Origin: Syngnathus acus
Lineage: Eukaryota; Chordata; Actinopteri; Syngnathiformes; Syngnathidae
DNA length: 64,000 bases
Direction: 5' to 3'
Assembly: GCF_901709675.1 (NCBI RefSeq)
Contig: NC_051095.1
Location: 25,364,456 to 25,428,455, forward strand
In this document: positions 47,857 through 60,400 of the stretch, piece by piece
Position numbering within the stretch: position 1 is the stretch's first letter
How the letters are laid out: each line of letters starts with the position of its first letter
The notes under the pieces: generated by a model
What the model was told of the DNA's origin: nothing
What the model saw: the letters and a program-made list of their open reading frames with translations, nothing else
The model's database searches: none
Made by a program: the position numbers and the translations under genes

Positions 47857-49909
47857 GACTGTGTCAGCCTACATCAACAAATGCTCCGAGGACGTCAGCA
47901 CCACTAAGAACATCATCACCCGAGCCAACCAGCGACCCTGGATGACTGAGGATGTACGTCATACGCTACGAGCACGGAACTCAGCCTTCAAGTCTGGCGA
48001 CAAGGAGGCACTGAGGACAGCGAGAGCCAACTTGAACCGTGCCATCAGGCTAGCGAAGCGAAGCCACAGTCGGAAAATTCAGGATTTTTTCCACGACGCC
48101 AATAACACCAGGAGTATGTGGCAAGGCATACGGGCGATCACGGACTACAACTTACCCTCCCCCCCGGTGGGTGAGGTTGATGCTGACTTCCTAAATGGTC
48201 TAAATAACTTCTTTGGGCGTTTTGAGGCACTAAACAGCACTCCTGCAGTTAAAACTGTTCCCCACCAGGAAGAGGAGGCCCTCTGCCTTGACTCAGCCGA
48301 CGTGTGGAAGACTCTGAGAAGAGTCAACCCACGTAAGGCCCCAGGCCCCGACAACATACCTGGGCGGGTGTTCAAGGAATGTGCAGGCCAGCTGGCTGGT
48401 GTCATCACAGACATTTTTAACATCTCGCTGGACCAAGCCAAAGTGCCAGTGTGCTTCAAGGCTGCCTCCATCATTCCGGTGCCGAAGAAACCTCAAATCA
48501 CCTCATGGAATGACTACAGACCTGTGGCACTGACTCCCATCATGATGAAGTGCTTCGAAAGGCTGCTCAAAGATCACATCGTCTCCAGACTCCCCCCAAC
48601 ATTCGATCCGTTCCAGTTTGCCTACCGGCAGAACCGCTCCACTGAGGATGCCATCTCCTCCGTTCTTCACCTGAGCCTGGCTCACCTGGAGGAGAGGAAC
48701 ACCCACGTGCGGTTGCTGTTCCTGGACTTCAGCTCAGCGTTTAACACCATCATTCCACAACATCTGGTGGAAAAACTGGAACACCTGGGCTTCAGCACCC
48801 CCCTTCGGAACTGGCTGCTAGACTTCCTCACCAACAGACCTCAGTCAGTCCGGGTCGGACAGAACACCTCAGATGTCATCACCCTCAGCACAGGCTCCCC
48901 TCAGGGCTGCGTCCTGAGCCCCCTGCTGTTCGCCCTGATGACACACGACTGCGCCCCCAGGTTCACCACCAATCACATCGTGAACTTTGCAGACGACACA
49001 ACGGTGGTGGGCCTCATCAGGGACAACAACGACCTGGACTACAGAGAGGAGGTGGAGCAGTTGGTGGGCTGGTGCAGAGAAAATAGCCTGATCCTGAATG
49101 TGGAGAAGACGAAGGAGATCATCGTCGACTTCAGGAGGAACCAGCCTCACCACGCTCCACTGATCATCAACAGCTCAGCTGTGGAGGTGGTCAGCAGCAC
49201 TAAATTCCTGGGAGTCCACATCACAGACGACCTCACCTGGACTGTGAACACCACAACACTGGTCAAGAGGGCACAGAAGCGCTTGTACTTCCTGCGGAGG
49301 ATGAGGAGAGCCCACCTGCCCCCACCCATCATGAGGACGTTCTACCGAAGCACCATAGAGAGCATTCTGACAAGCTGTCTCTCGGTGTGGTGTGGAGGTT
49401 GCAGCGCCTCCGATTGGAAGAACCTGAGGAGAGTGGTGAGGACAGCAGAGAGGATCATCGGGGCTCCTCTTCCCTCCATTCAGGACTTGTCATCCCAGCG
49501 CTGCGTGTCCCGAGCCCGTAATATTATCAGTGACCCATCACACCCCCACCATGGACTGTTCTCCCTGCTGCCCTCTGGGAAGAGGTTTCGCAGCATCCGC
49601 TGCAGGTCCACCAGGTTCTGCAATAGTTTTTTCCCTGCTGTCGTCAGACTGTTGAACATTCAAACGTAGCATTCCTCTGCACACTTGTAAATACTGCTTT
49701 TGTCTCCTGCACTGTTTACATACTTTATCACTGCTGCACTTTGTACTTTATAATTATCTTATTTCATATTTTTATATAGAATGTCACTTTTTTTTAACCA
49801 GCCGAAATACCACTACATTGTTGAAAGCCGTATGCAACGAAATTTCGTTTTGTACACACCTAGTGTTGACAAAATGACAATAAAGTTCTGTCTAAGTCTA
49901 AGTCTAAGT
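47848..49909 (+). mobile_element. L2-type LINE, 5'-truncated, subfamily 2
   Basis: Nearly identical to the 3' two thirds of the full copy at 57487-60732. It starts at the point matching 58678 and ends with AATAAAGTTCTG and the tail (TCTAAG)n. Few substitutions separate the copies, so both are recent. Confidence 0.88.
47855..49669 (+). CDS. L2 reverse-transcriptase ORF, truncated copy
   Basis: 604 codons, uninterrupted, covering the linker, the reverse transcriptase and the C-terminus: NDYRPVALTPIMMKC, FLDFSSAFNTI, TGSPQGCVLSPLLF, NFADDTTVVG and LLPSGKRFRSI. The endonuclease is absent. The ATG at 47855 is internal to the full-length frame. Confidence 0.85.
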   Translation: MTVSAYINKCSEDVSTTKNIITRANQRPWMTEDVRHTLRARNSAFKSGDKEALRTARANLNRAIRLAKRSHSRKIQDFFHDANNTRSMWQGIRAITDYNLPSPPVGEVDADFLNGLNNFFGRFEALNSTPAVKTVPHQEEEALCLDSADVWKTLRRVNPRKAPGPDNIPGRVFKECAGQLAGVITDIFNISLDQAKVPVCFKAASIIPVPKKPQITSWNDYRPVALTPIMMKCFERLLKDHIVSRLPPTFDPFQFAYRQNRSTEDAISSVLHLSLAHLEERNTHVRLLFLDFSSAFNTIIPQHLVEKLEHLGFSTPLRNWLLDFLTNRPQSVRVGQNTSDVITLSTGSPQGCVLSPLLFALMTHDCAPRFTTNHIVNFADDTTVVGLIRDNNDLDYREEVEQLVGWCRENSLILNVEKTKEIIVDFRRNQPHHAPLIINSSAVEVVSSTKFLGVHITDDLTWTVNTTTLVKRAQKRLYFLRRMRRAHLPPPIMRTFYRSTIESILTSCLSVWCGGCSASDWKNLRRVVRTAERIIGAPLPSIQDLSSQRCVSRARNIISDPSHPHHGLFSLLPSGKRFRSIRCRSTRFCNSFFPAVVRLLNIQT

Positions 49910-50129
49910 TGGGGTCAGAGCAAGAACCTCCTTATTTCCATGGTTATGGTAGTATTATAGGTAGTACTGTAGTAGTGTAGACTGTGTGTCTGGCAGTAAA
50001 ACCCTCGGTTGTAATCGGGAAGCAGAATTGCTTCAACTCGCTTCCCTTTTCGACAAGTCATGTAAAACAAAATGTGAAATGTTATAATAAGTGTGTTGTA
50101 CTTGCCAAAATAAACAAGTCAAATCAAAT

Positions 50130-50425
50130 GCTCAGTGGCCTAGTGGTAGAGTGTCCGCCCTGAGACTGGAAGGTTGTGGGTTCAAACCCCGGCCGGGTCA
50201 TACCAAAGACTATAAAAATGGGACCCATTGCCTCCCTGCTTGGCACTCAGCATTAAGGGTTGGAATTGGGGGGTTAGATCACCAACTGATTCCCGAGCGC
50301 GGCACCGCTGCTGCTCACTGCTCCCCTCTCCCCCAGGGGATGGGTCAAAATCACATGGGGATGGGTTAAATGCAGAGGACAAATTTCACCACACCCAGAT
50401 GTGTGTGACGATCATTGGGACTTAA
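50130..50425 (+). mobile_element. full-length tRNA-derived SINE
   Basis: The head has pol III promoter boxes: A box TGGCCTAGTGGTAGAG (about 50137-50152) and B box GGGTTCAAACCCC (50178-50190). The body follows (actataaaaatgggaccc, agggatgggtcaaaatcac), ending cgatcattgggacttaaa. Not a functional tRNA gene: the sequence after the B box does not close an acceptor stem. Confidence 0.85.
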
Positions 50426-50642
50426 ATCTTTTTTAAATAAATAAAAAATCACAACAGACCAACAGGCTTCCAATGTTTATTTATGGCTCTGAGAACCCCT
50501 TACCAAACAACTTGTTTGATGACTATATCATTGCATTATTCCATCATACCTTTCTGACATTTTTATTGCTTGTAAAATATAGTGACCCATTAAATGAGTT
50601 TGATCTCTGTGAAAAACAGAAAATTAGTTCAGCTTTTATTGT

Positions 50643-50751
50643 TCAGGGTTCAGACTTGGAAAGACACTGTAGTCCTGGCAACCGCCAGCGGCGAGAACTC
50701 GTATGGAACCTCAAGTCTAACCAGTCTTGTTGAGAAGCACCCAGAGCTAAA
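50643..50751 (-). CDS. candidate terminal exon, gene not recognised
   Basis: Minus strand: a strong pyrimidine tract and acceptor (ctttctctctttaacttccag) precede 50751. Two frames stay open to a stop: one to TGA at 50643-50645 (LALGASQQDWLDLRF...) and one to TGA at 50650-50652 (TRLVRLEVPYEFSPLAV...). AATAAA lies just downstream at 50640-50635. The combination suggests a 3'-terminal exon. The exon at 52026-52228 could be its partner if a donor inside it (CCAAG/GTTCAA) is used, which would select the first frame. I recognise neither protein. Confidence 0.35.
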
Positions 50752-50999
50752 CTGGAAGTTAAAGAGAGAAAGCACAAATTTAATTTCAGGTGCTCAAAAC
50801 ACTGGTAATTTGAGACATTAAAATGCAAAATGTAAACCTCATTGTACGTATGTTACTGTATGCATTGTCCATATACTGTACTATTATCAAAATAATAGTA
50901 AATACTACAGAGAATGAAATTAAATAATCAAGTACAATTAATCTCTGCTATTTTCGGGATATACGTAGGTACCAAGCCCTGAGTTGAACAGCAAAAAAT

Positions 51000-52025
51000 C
51001 TGCGTTATTAGCACTAAGGATGGGTACCTTTCACATTTGAAGTGGTTTCGTTCCAACTTTCAGTACTTGGGAATCAGACTCACTGGTACCAACTTTCGGT
51101 ACTTTTTTTTCTGTTGGTTGTGATCATAAATGTTCATTTCTTTAATAATAAGATATTTTAAAAGATTTGAATTCAACAAATATTTTTCACTATACGTATT
51201 TGTGTAAGAAAAACACCATCATGAATTCAAACCAAATAACCCAGAGGAAGGAGTAAAACTAAAGGTATAACATTTCCTACATTTTTTTCTTAAATTTCCT
51301 AACAATTCCAAAAAAGTATTTAAACAATGAATAAATATTACAAAATGCACTTTGCAATGAACAACACAATGAACAACGTTAGGACTAATACAATGAACAA
51401 AGATAAATAGTTGTATTTATGTTATCTTCGTTCCTTGTAGTTGTCTTTCAAGAACGCAAGGTCTGCCACCAAGAATGACAGCTGGAAGAGTGATTGAGAT
51501 AAAGTGGGATGTATGTACCCGATGCTATATGTAATGTAATGCTCGCCATATTTTGGCCACAAGCTTTAGCAATTTCACTCATGAAATTATGAATACGGCC
51601 ACCAGTAAGTATTGTTCTAAAACACAGCGTACAGTGTATTGTCGCGATGGTGAAGGCGAACACCTTTTAGCATGATTTCACTTGATGGGAAAGGATGGAC
51701 CGTTCCGTGTCGGTGCAGCATGGAGGTGAGTGATGCGGCCGGTTGCATCCTCGCTTTAACACACACAGACTGCGGCGCCGGCAATTCACTGCTCAACGCT
51801 CAGCTGAAACATGCTCGGAAGTGCGAAGCTTCACCATTGCTATAATCGACTTCATTAAGTATATTTGTCTTGGCGGCGGGCAAATCCTAATGCGTAAAGT
51901 TTTATTATAATAATATAATATAATAATAGTTTTGGTGCAAATGCATAAAATAGAAGCTTGGATTCAAGAAGTAAACTTTGTCTGTCTCTTTACACAGGTA
52001 ACTTCATAGGTAAAAAGTGTGATTT
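51000..52025. other. no gene seen
   Basis: AT-rich sequence with a short inverted gtacc/ggtac-rich segment near 51020-51110 and an (ATA)n-like patch near 51910. It may be 3' UTR or intron of the unrecognised minus-strand gene. Confidence 0.3.
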
Positions 52026-52228
52026 TCAACAGTTATTGTTAACAGAATTCAATTTGAACCTTGGTGCAAGGTAGGGCTCTCCTGGGATAAATGGGTCCAC
52101 TGAAGGAATGCCAGTGCTTAGAACGGAAGGATTAGACTGAGTCATGTAGTCCCCTTCCATACCCCTCAGGTTGGTTATGCTGCTCCCCACAGCTGCACTC
52201 AAGCTGTCTCCACTGCTCTTAGCGGGAC
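52026..52228 (-). CDS. candidate last coding exon, gene not recognised
   Basis: After a clear acceptor (gtttatttccag) the minus strand stays open for 67 codons to TGA at 52026-52028. It begins with two bases of a split codon, then PAKSSGDSLSAAVGSS, later NLRGMEGDYMTQSNPS, STGIPSVDPFIPGEP and ending RFKLNSVNNNC. It is Ser/Pro/Asn-rich with no domain I know, consistent with a disordered C-terminus. Upstream exons are not visible to 64000, so they would lie beyond the window or be separated by the transposons that follow. Codon composition looks coding rather than repeat-derived. Confidence 0.5.
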
Positions 52229-52379
52229 CTGGAAATAAACACATACAGGTTCATTCTGGTAATATCACGTGGGAGAGAATGCATTTAAATTATTTCAGAT
52301 ATTGCCTTATTGAACAGTATTTATATTGTCAAAAAGGGCTGCCAAATATTATTGATTAATGTCAGCCTCATTTCATTTC

Positions 52380-52790
52380 TGATATACTGACATGGTGACA
52401 CCTTCACTATGTCTCTAGGGCTAGTTTCTGTAGCCGGACTGGACCGCAAAGGTCTTGCCTTAATTAGCCGCCCAGCTCACTGCGGACCCTACAGGTGGTC
52501 CCTCAATGGGAAGGGGGACCCACATTTCTTTTTTTGGCTGTGCTCGGCCGGGCCCCATGGGTCAAGGCTCGGTCACCTTTAAGTCCCACCTCCAGGCCTG
52601 GCACCCCCCTCTTGAGTGCAAGGGTAAACGAAATCATAAGGGATCTGTGAGCCTTGCTTTGTCTGGCCCCTCACCTAGCAACTGTTTGCCATGGGTGACC
52701 CTGCAGGGGCTTCATGCCCCAGATAACTTTCACGTAGTTTCACATAGTTTTATAGTATTAGTGCAACTCAGCATAGTGTATAATTTGGTT
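52380..52790 (+). repeat. interspersed LINE-like repeat fragment
   Basis: Contains ggtcttgccttaattagccg, cctccaggcctggcaccccc and tgtctggcccctcacctag, wording I associate with an abundant fish LINE 5' region. No frame is intact. Family call uncertain. Confidence 0.4.
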
Positions 52791-53014
52791 CTATTTTAAA
52801 ATGCGCTAAACATTTGTCCTTTGTTGCTTTGATGACTTTTATGGCGCCATCTTGAGTGGTTGTCTCCCAGAAGTGTTCTTTTTTCTTTCTTTACTCCTTT
52901 TTCTTTATCTGTGATGTTGGCCTGCTGCAATGTGAGTGACCAAAATAAATCGCTGCCTTCATTGCTAACTCATCTTTGTGCCTGAGTCCTCCATTTACCC
53001 AGTTGTGTCACCAT

Positions 53015-56000
53015 GTCAAAGTCGAAGTCTGCTTTATTGTAAATATCTTCACGTCAAGACATACAAAGAGATCGAAATAGCGTTTCCTACTATCCCACGG
53101 TGACAAGACATATTACACCCAATTGGTCCACAGACAAACAAAACATTCAAGTAAACAATACAAAAAGTATAAATAAGAAGGCACAAACATTGAATAAATA
53201 AGAGCAATGAATAAATAAGAGCAACATGGTTGAAATGGAGCAATTGTGCATACAGCAGACAGTCAGTATAATAGCGCAAAAGTACAGGAAGAGTAGTGCA
53301 AGTGGAGTAGTGCAAGGCAGCCAACGTGGCCCAAAAGGCCAGGACTAGGGGTGTAACGATTCATCGATACACATCGATTAATCGATATAATGCTCTACGA
53401 TTTATTGGCATCGATGCTAAACGTAAACATCGATTTATATCGCCATGTTTGACCTCGGACATTAGACGCGACTTTATTTTGAAATCCAGTTCATTGTCGC
53501 TTGCTTCCTCTTTCCGGGAGCAGTACGTGGCGTGTTGTGTTGTGAGCAGAGCAGGCACGTGAAAGGGGAGCCGACAACTACGCGGCTCCTGGGCTAGTGC
53601 TATGGCTAGTGTCCAAGAAGACGAGGAAATTCACTCCCCTTTGGGCTTCAAGTCATTCGTTTGGAAGCACTTTGGATTCCAAAGAAAAGATGGCTCAACG
53701 GACAATTAAAATTATTGTAAATAAATAGTTCAGTAATGCACTTTAAAGTTAATGGTATTACAAAAAAAGAAAGAATATTCATTTTTCTTTACTTATATGA
53801 GAAAAAATATAGGAATTTGATAAAGTTCAGTGTTAAAATAAGCACTTTGTATACTACAATACTCTTGTAATTTCCTAAATAAAGAGTTTGCAGTACCTTG
53901 TTGATTTTGCGTATGAATTGTTATAAATCAGGATATTGTTCTATATTTCTTATTTAAAAAATAAAAATATCGATCGTGGAGCACTATATCGTGATGTATC
54001 GTGAATGAATCACAGCAGGCTTTAAGATATCGGCAAATATCGTATCGTGGTTCTTTGTATCGATATGATATCGTATCGTGACAAAACCCGCGATTTACAC
54101 CCCTAGCCAGGACGTTATGCAGCCGAGGGTGGAGAGAATTCAGGATCCTAACAGCCTGGAGTATGAAGCTGTTGGTGAGTCTGGTGGTGCAGGCTTCTGT
54201 ACATCTTCCCAGAGGGCAGTAGATCAAACAAAGTGTGAGCGCGGTGACTCACATCACTCACAATCGTGGTCACCTTGCGGGTGAGATGGGAGGTGTAAAT
54301 GTCTTTCAAGGAGGGGAGTGAAGCACCAATAATCCTACCAGCTGTGTCCACTATGCGCTGCAGGGCCTTCCTGTTGTATTCAGTGCAGCTTTCACCCCAC
54401 ACAGCGATACAGCTGGAGAGGACGCTCTCAATGGTGCCTTGGTAGAATGTGGTCATGATGGCTGGTGGAGCACTTGCTCGCCTGAGTTTCCGCAGGAAGT
54501 ACAGGCGGCGCTGAGCTTTCTTCGCCAGTGATGTAGTGGTGGTGGTGGTCCAGGAGAGGTCTTCACTGATGTGCACCCCCAGGAATCTGGTGCTGCTCAC
54601 TCTCTCCACCACAGCACCGTCGATGGTCAGTGGCAGGTGTTGGGTGTGACCCTTTCGGAAGTCAACAACAATCTCGTTGGTCTTGCTGACGTTCAGCAGG
54701 AGGTTGTTGTCCCTGCACCACGTGGTCAGAAGGTCGACCTCCAACCTGTATTGAGTCTCATCGCCCTTGGTGATGAGACCCACCAGAGTCGTGTCGTCAG
54801 CAAATTTCACTATGCGGTTGTTGCTGTAGGTTGCAGTGCAGTCATGCGTCAGCAGGGTGAAAGCAGCGGACTGAGCCTTGGGGGGCCCCCGTGCTCAGCG
54901 TGATGCTGCTTGAGATATTGTCGCCAACACGTACTACTTGAGGCTTCTGACAGAGGAAGTCCAGTAGCCAGTTGCAGAGGTAGGTACTGAGTCCCAGTTT
55001 GTCGAGTTTGCAGATGAGTCGTTGTGGTACAATGGTGTTGAATGCAGAACTGAAGTCCACAAACAGCAATCTCACATACGAGTCTCTATTTTCTAGGTGG
55101 GTGAGGGCTGAGTGTAGGGCAGAGAAAATTGCATCCTCAGAGGACCGTTTGGCCCGGTATGCAAACTGGAAGGGGTCAAAGCACTTCATGATGATGGGTG
55201 TCAGTGCCATGGGGCGGTAGTCATTGAAGCAGGATGGAGCAGTTTTCTTCGGCACAGGTATGATGGTGGCAGCCTTGAAACATGATGGGACGATGGCTTG
55301 CTGCAGGGAAGTGTTAAAGATGTCTGTGAAGACACCCTTAAGCTCCTCAGCGCAGTCCTTCAGCGCTCGACCTGGGATGTTGTCTGGGCCTGCCGCCTTA
55401 CGGGTGTTGATAGCAGCAAGTGTCCTCCTCACGCTATCGGCAGAGAGGCACAGGGGCTGCTGGTGTGGAGGGGTCTTCAGCGGGCAAGTGCTGTTCTGAG
55501 CGTCAAAGCAAGCAAAGAAGCGGTTCAGTTCGTTGAGCAGAGGGATGTTGCTCTCACAGCTCTGCGGCGCGGGCTTGTAGTCTGTGATGGTCTGAATCCC
55601 CTGCCATAGGCTTTGTGCGTTCCTGCTGTCTTTGAAGTGGGCGGTAATCTTGCAAGTGAATGCCTTCTTTGCTTCCTTGATGCTACGGGACAGGTTGGCT
55701 CTCGCTGTTCTCATGCCAGCTTCTATTTTGTGTGGGTCACATCATCAATGCACTTTGTGATGTAAGAGGTTACACAGTCTGTTACACAGTCTCCTCTATG
55801 TCTGATTGTTGTAAGTGGCTGCCTGCTTAAACATTTCCCAGTCTGTTGTGTCAAAGCAGTCTCGAAGAGCATCAGAGGCTCCCTCAGGCCACACTTTAAC
55901 CCGCTTGCGAACCGGCCTGGACACTTTCACTCTTTGTCTGTATGCGGGCATTAGCATAACAGTGATATGGTCAGAAAGTCCAATGTGGGGGAGGGGGGTG

Positions 56001-56085
56001 GCTTTGAAAGCTCCTTTATGTGTAGTGTAGACCAGGTCCAGGAAGCTGTCACCTCGTGTTGGAAAATCAACTTGCTAGTGTAGCT
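53015..56085 (-). mobile_element. L2-type LINE, minus strand, with hAT insertion, subfamily 1
   Basis: The 3' end (53015) is the reverse complement of a gtctgctttattgt-type tail and 3' UTR like that at 4403-4672; the 5' truncation is near 56085. Broken frames 54810-54148 and 55714-54842 cover the C-terminus and the reverse transcriptase. Compared with 2021-4402, about 16 residues are missing after LTPIIMKCF, and a frameshift falls in the TGAPQG motif. A hAT element (53346-54105) interrupts the 3' UTR. Inactive. Confidence 0.85.
53346..54105 (+). mobile_element. non-autonomous hAT element, 760 bp
   Basis: Same family as 11184-11878. Flanks GCCAGGAC (53338-53345 and 54106-54113) are a perfect 8-bp duplication of L2 sequence. 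The internal ATG (53602) again opens MASVQEDEEI...SFVWKHFGF, here running 17 bp further to a TAA. It keeps about 65 bp missing from the abhd18-intron copies, so the copies come from different deletions or a shared longer form. Confidence 0.92.
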
Positions 56086-56954
56086 AAGCCTATTTCCGCG
56101 CTCCGCATGGTGCATGTTGATCCAGCTGACATAAATATTGTCATTATCCATCATAGTGCATTTTGGCCTGTGTGAACCTGTTATTTTGGGTAACCACACA
56201 GACTGATCATATATAACAATCATCAATGTGCAGGACAACAACCACATTGCCTCAAGCTTATATGAGATTCGCTCATATCTCAATTGTGGTAATTAAAATA
56301 TGTAGTATCTAGCTTGATGACTCAAAACCTATGGCGTGAACTATCCCAAACTTTACAACAAACAAGGTCTGTTTCTTTTTGATGCGGACCGATGCAGATG
56401 CTTGAAACACATGTTTCGCTGATGTGAACTGTGAGTGTACTACAAATGTTTTTGTGTGCGCATTGAAGAGCCTTACCTTAATCCTAACCATGACTATTGC
56501 CTTCCACTTGACACACTAACAAGATATCGCCTTTCGTCATGGTGTCTTTGCCTAAACCTTGACCTAACCAAAAAGGATTCAATGCGATTTGTTCTGAAGT
56601 CAACAGGTTTTGAACGATATCTATGACTAGAATTTATAAAATGCTACTCTACTGTAGTACATGGGCTTTTACTTGTACCTTAATGTATTGAAAGCACTTT
56701 AAAGCTGTAAAATCTCCTACTGATGACACATGAGGAGCAACTAGCAGTTAACTACCTTGCTCAAGGATACTTTGTGAGATGGCCCGCCCAGAACGTGTTT
56801 AGACAACGTGCATGTGTTACCTAGTTCCCTCATCAATATACAGTGCCTTGCGAAAGTATTCGGCCCCCTTGAGCCTTTCAACATTTCGCCACATTTCAGG
56901 CTTCAAACATAAAGATATAAAATTTTAATTTTTTGTCAAGAATCAACAACAAAA

Positions 56955-57269
56955 GTTAAGTTAAAGTTAAAGTCCCAATGATCGTCACACACACATCTGG
57001 GTGTGGTGAAATTTGTCCTCTGCATTTAACCCATCCCCATGTGATTTTGATCCATCCCCTGGGGGAGAGGGGAGCAGTGAGCAGCAGCGGTGCCGCGCTC
57101 GGGAATCATTTGGTGATCTAACCCCCCAATTCCAACCCTTAATGCTGAGTGCCAAGCAGGGAGGCAATGGGTCCCATTTTTATAGTCTTTGGTATGACCC
57201 GGCCAGGGTTTGAACCCACAACCTTCCAGTCTCAGGGCGGACACTCTACCACTAGGCCACTGAGCTGGT
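56955..57269 (-). mobile_element. full-length tRNA-derived SINE in the Tc1 terminal repeat
   Basis: Reverse orientation of the 50130-50425 SINE: (TTAAAG)n-like tail at 56956-56975, B box GGGTTTGAACCC-type complement near 57205-57220 and A box complement near 57245-57260. Confidence 0.85.
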
Positions 57270-57330
57270 TATAAGTAAATTGCAGCGTACCGAGCAGAGC
57301 CTTAACCACTGTGCTATCGTGGCATAGAAC
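57270..57330 (-). repeat. tRNA-like SINE head fragment
   Basis: Reverse complement reads gccacgatagcacagtgg then ttaaggctctgctcgg, an A-box-like tRNA head unlike that of the neighbouring SINE. It fills the gap between the SINE and the resumed Tc1 sequence. Confidence 0.4.
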
Positions 57331-57486
57331 AGAGAACAAGTGGGACACAATCGTGAAGTGGAACGAAATTTATTGGATAATTTAAACTTTTTTAACAAAT
57401 AAAAAACTGAAAATTGGGGCGTGCAATATTATTCGGCCCCTTTACTTTCAGTGCAGCAAACTCACTCCAGAAGTTCAGTGAGGATC

Positions 57487-60400
57487 AACCAAGATGGCGG
57501 CGCCCCAGTTGGCCGCGGCCGCGACGGGTCTCAACATCCGACGAGTATTTTCACAAAATATGTCGCCTAGGACACTACAAACAACACAAAGTTTAGTTTA
57601 TCCATCCAGTAGATTAGTGTATGATCGCCAGCGCCTGCTGGAGGTACGGTCATCAAGTGTTTTCGGACTCGTAGCCACAACTACCCTAGTCTGTTTGCGT
57701 AGCCTCGGAGTGCTTAGGGCGCTAGCCCCAGAAGCTCACGACGCAGCGGGCTCGCCGGGCAGCACACGCCGGAGGAGGAGTAAGCGTAGGCGGTGTGACC
57801 GGCGGCGAAAGCGCGGCTGTCGAGGTGGGCTAACGGCTAAGCTTAAAGCTAACCCCTACAAACCGCCGCTTCCATCAATCTTCCTCTCCAACGTCCGCTC
57901 ACTGGATAATAAAATGGACCATCTAAAACTGGAACTCTCTTCAAAGAGGGAAGTTAGAAACTGCTGCGCTCTCATCCTGACGGAGACATGGCTGAACTCA
58001 TCAATGCCGGACAACGCCGTTAGCCTGGAGGGGCTCGCTACATTCCGCGCCGACAGAAACAGCGAGCTAAGCGGTAAATCCCGAGGAGGTGGGCTGTGTG
58101 TCTACATCAACAACAACTGGTGCAAAAATGCTAGATCTGTCGCCAGCTTCTGCTCTTCGGACATCGAGCTTTTGACTGTTAACTGCAGACCCTTCTACCT
58201 GCCCAGAGAGTTTACTGTTGTTAGCATCACGGCTGTGTATGTGCCTCCCAGCGCTAATACTAAAGAGGCCATGAGTGTTCTCTATCGGACAATCAGTGAG
58301 CTGCAATCCACGCACACAGAGGGGGTTTTCATCATTGCTGGGGACTTCAACCAGGCTAGCATGAAGACTATTCTCCCTCATTTTTACCAACACGTGGATT
58401 TTCCAACTCGGGGAGAGAACACTCTGGACTTGGTTTACACCAATATAAAGGATGCATTCAGAGCAGCCCCCCACCCCCACCTCGGCTCTTCAGACCACCT
58501 ATCTGTTATGCTAATCCCTGCATACAGGCCCCTGCGGATCAGAGCAAAACCCACAGTGAAGCAGGTGAGGGTGTGGTCTGAGGGGGCCATGGAGGCACTC
58601 CAGGACTGCTTTGAGTGCTCTGACTGGGACATGTTCAAGTCAGCAGCAACATATGACAATCAGATCGACATTGATGAGTACGCCATGACTGTGTCAGCCT
58701 ACATCAACAAATGCTCCGAGGACGTCAGCACCACTAAGAACATCATCACCCGAGCCAACCAACGACCCTGGATGACTGAGGATGTACGTCATACGCTACG
58801 AGCACGGAACTCAGCCTTCAAGTCTGGCGACAAGGAGGCACTGAGGACAGCGAGAGCCAACTTGAACCGTGCCATCAGGCTAGCGAAGCGAAGCCACAGT
58901 CGGAAAATTCAGGATTTTTTCCACGACGCCAATAACACCAGGAGCATGTGGCAAGGCATACGGGCGATCACGGACTACAACTTACCCTCCCCCCTGGTGG
59001 GTGAGGTTGATGCTGACTTCCTAAATGGTCTAAATAACTTCTTTGGGCGTTTTGAGGCACTAAACAGCACTCCTGCAGTTAAAACTGTTCCCCACCAGGA
59101 AGAGGAGGCCCTCTGCCTTGACTCAGCCGACGTGTGGAAGACTCTGAGAAGAGTCAACCCACGTAAGGCCCCAGGCCCCGACAACATACCTGGGCGGGTG
59201 TTCAAGGAATGTGCAGGCCAGCTGGCTGGTGTCATCACAGACATTTTTAACATCTCGCTGGACCAAGCCAAAGTGCCAGTGTGCTTCAAGGCTGCCTCCA
59301 TCATTCCGGTGCCGAAGAAACCTCAAATCACCTCATGGAATGACTACAGACCTGTGGCACTGACTCCCATCATGATGAAGTGCTTCGAAAGGCTGCTCAA
59401 AGATCACACCGTCTCCAGACTCCCCCCAACATTCGATCCGTTCCAGTTTGCCTACCGGCAGAACCGCTCTACTGAGGATGCCATCTCCTCCGTTCTTCAC
59501 CTGAGCCTGGCTCACCTGGAGGAGAGGAACACCCACGTGCGGTTGCTGTTCCTGGACTTCAGCTCAGCGTTTAACACCATCATTCCACAACATCTGGTGG
59601 AAAAACTGGAACACCTGGGCTTCAGCACCCCCCTTCGGAACTGGCTGCTAGACTTCCTCACCAACAGACCTCAGTCAGTCCGGGTCGGACAGAACACCTC
59701 AGATGTCATCACCCTCAGCACAGGCTCCCCTCAGGGCTGCGTCCTGAGCCCCCTGCTGTTCACCCTGATGACACACGACTGCGCCCCCAGGTTCACCACC
59801 AATCACATCGTGAACTTTGCAGACGACACAACGGTGGTGGGCCTCATCAGGGACAACAACGACCTGGACTACAGAGAGGAGGTGGAGCAGTTGGTGGGCT
59901 GGTGCAGAGAAAATAGCCTGATCCTGAATGTGGAGAAGACGAAGGAGATCATCGTCGACTTCAGGAAGAACCAGCCTCACCACGCTCCACTGATCATCAA
60001 CAGCTCAGCTGTGGAGGTGGTCAGCAGCACTAAATCCCTGGGAGTCCACATCACAGACGACCTCACCTGGACTGTGAACACCACAACACTGGTCAAGAGG
60101 GCACAGAAGCGCTTGTACTTCCTGCGGAGGATGAGGAGAGCCCACCTGCCCCCACCCATCATGAGGACGTTCTACCGAAGCACCATAGAGAGCATTCTGA
60201 CAAGCTGTCTCTCGGTGTGGTGTGGAGGTTGCAGCGCCTCCGATTGGAAGAACCTGAGGAGAGTGGTGAGGACAACAGAGAGGATCATCGGGGCTCCTCT
60301 TCCCTCCATTCAGGACTTGTCATCCCAGCGCTGGGTGTCCCGAGCCCGTAATATTATCAGTGACCCATCACACCCCCACCATGGACTGTTCTCCCTGCTG

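Noticed and set aside
47855-49669. A separate gene starting at the ATG 47855
   Set aside because: The ATG is internal to the full-length L2 frame (58685); this is a 5'-truncated insertion.
50178-50190. A functional tRNA gene suggested by the A and B boxes
   Set aside because: No matching acceptor stem or anticodon arm; repeated elsewhere with the same non-tRNA body, so it is a SINE.
50594-50821. 75-codon plus-strand ORF reading TWKDTVVLATASGENSYG
   Set aside because: Plausible-looking, but the opposite strand has a better acceptor, a stop and AATAAA in proper order, so the plus-strand reading is probably the shadow.
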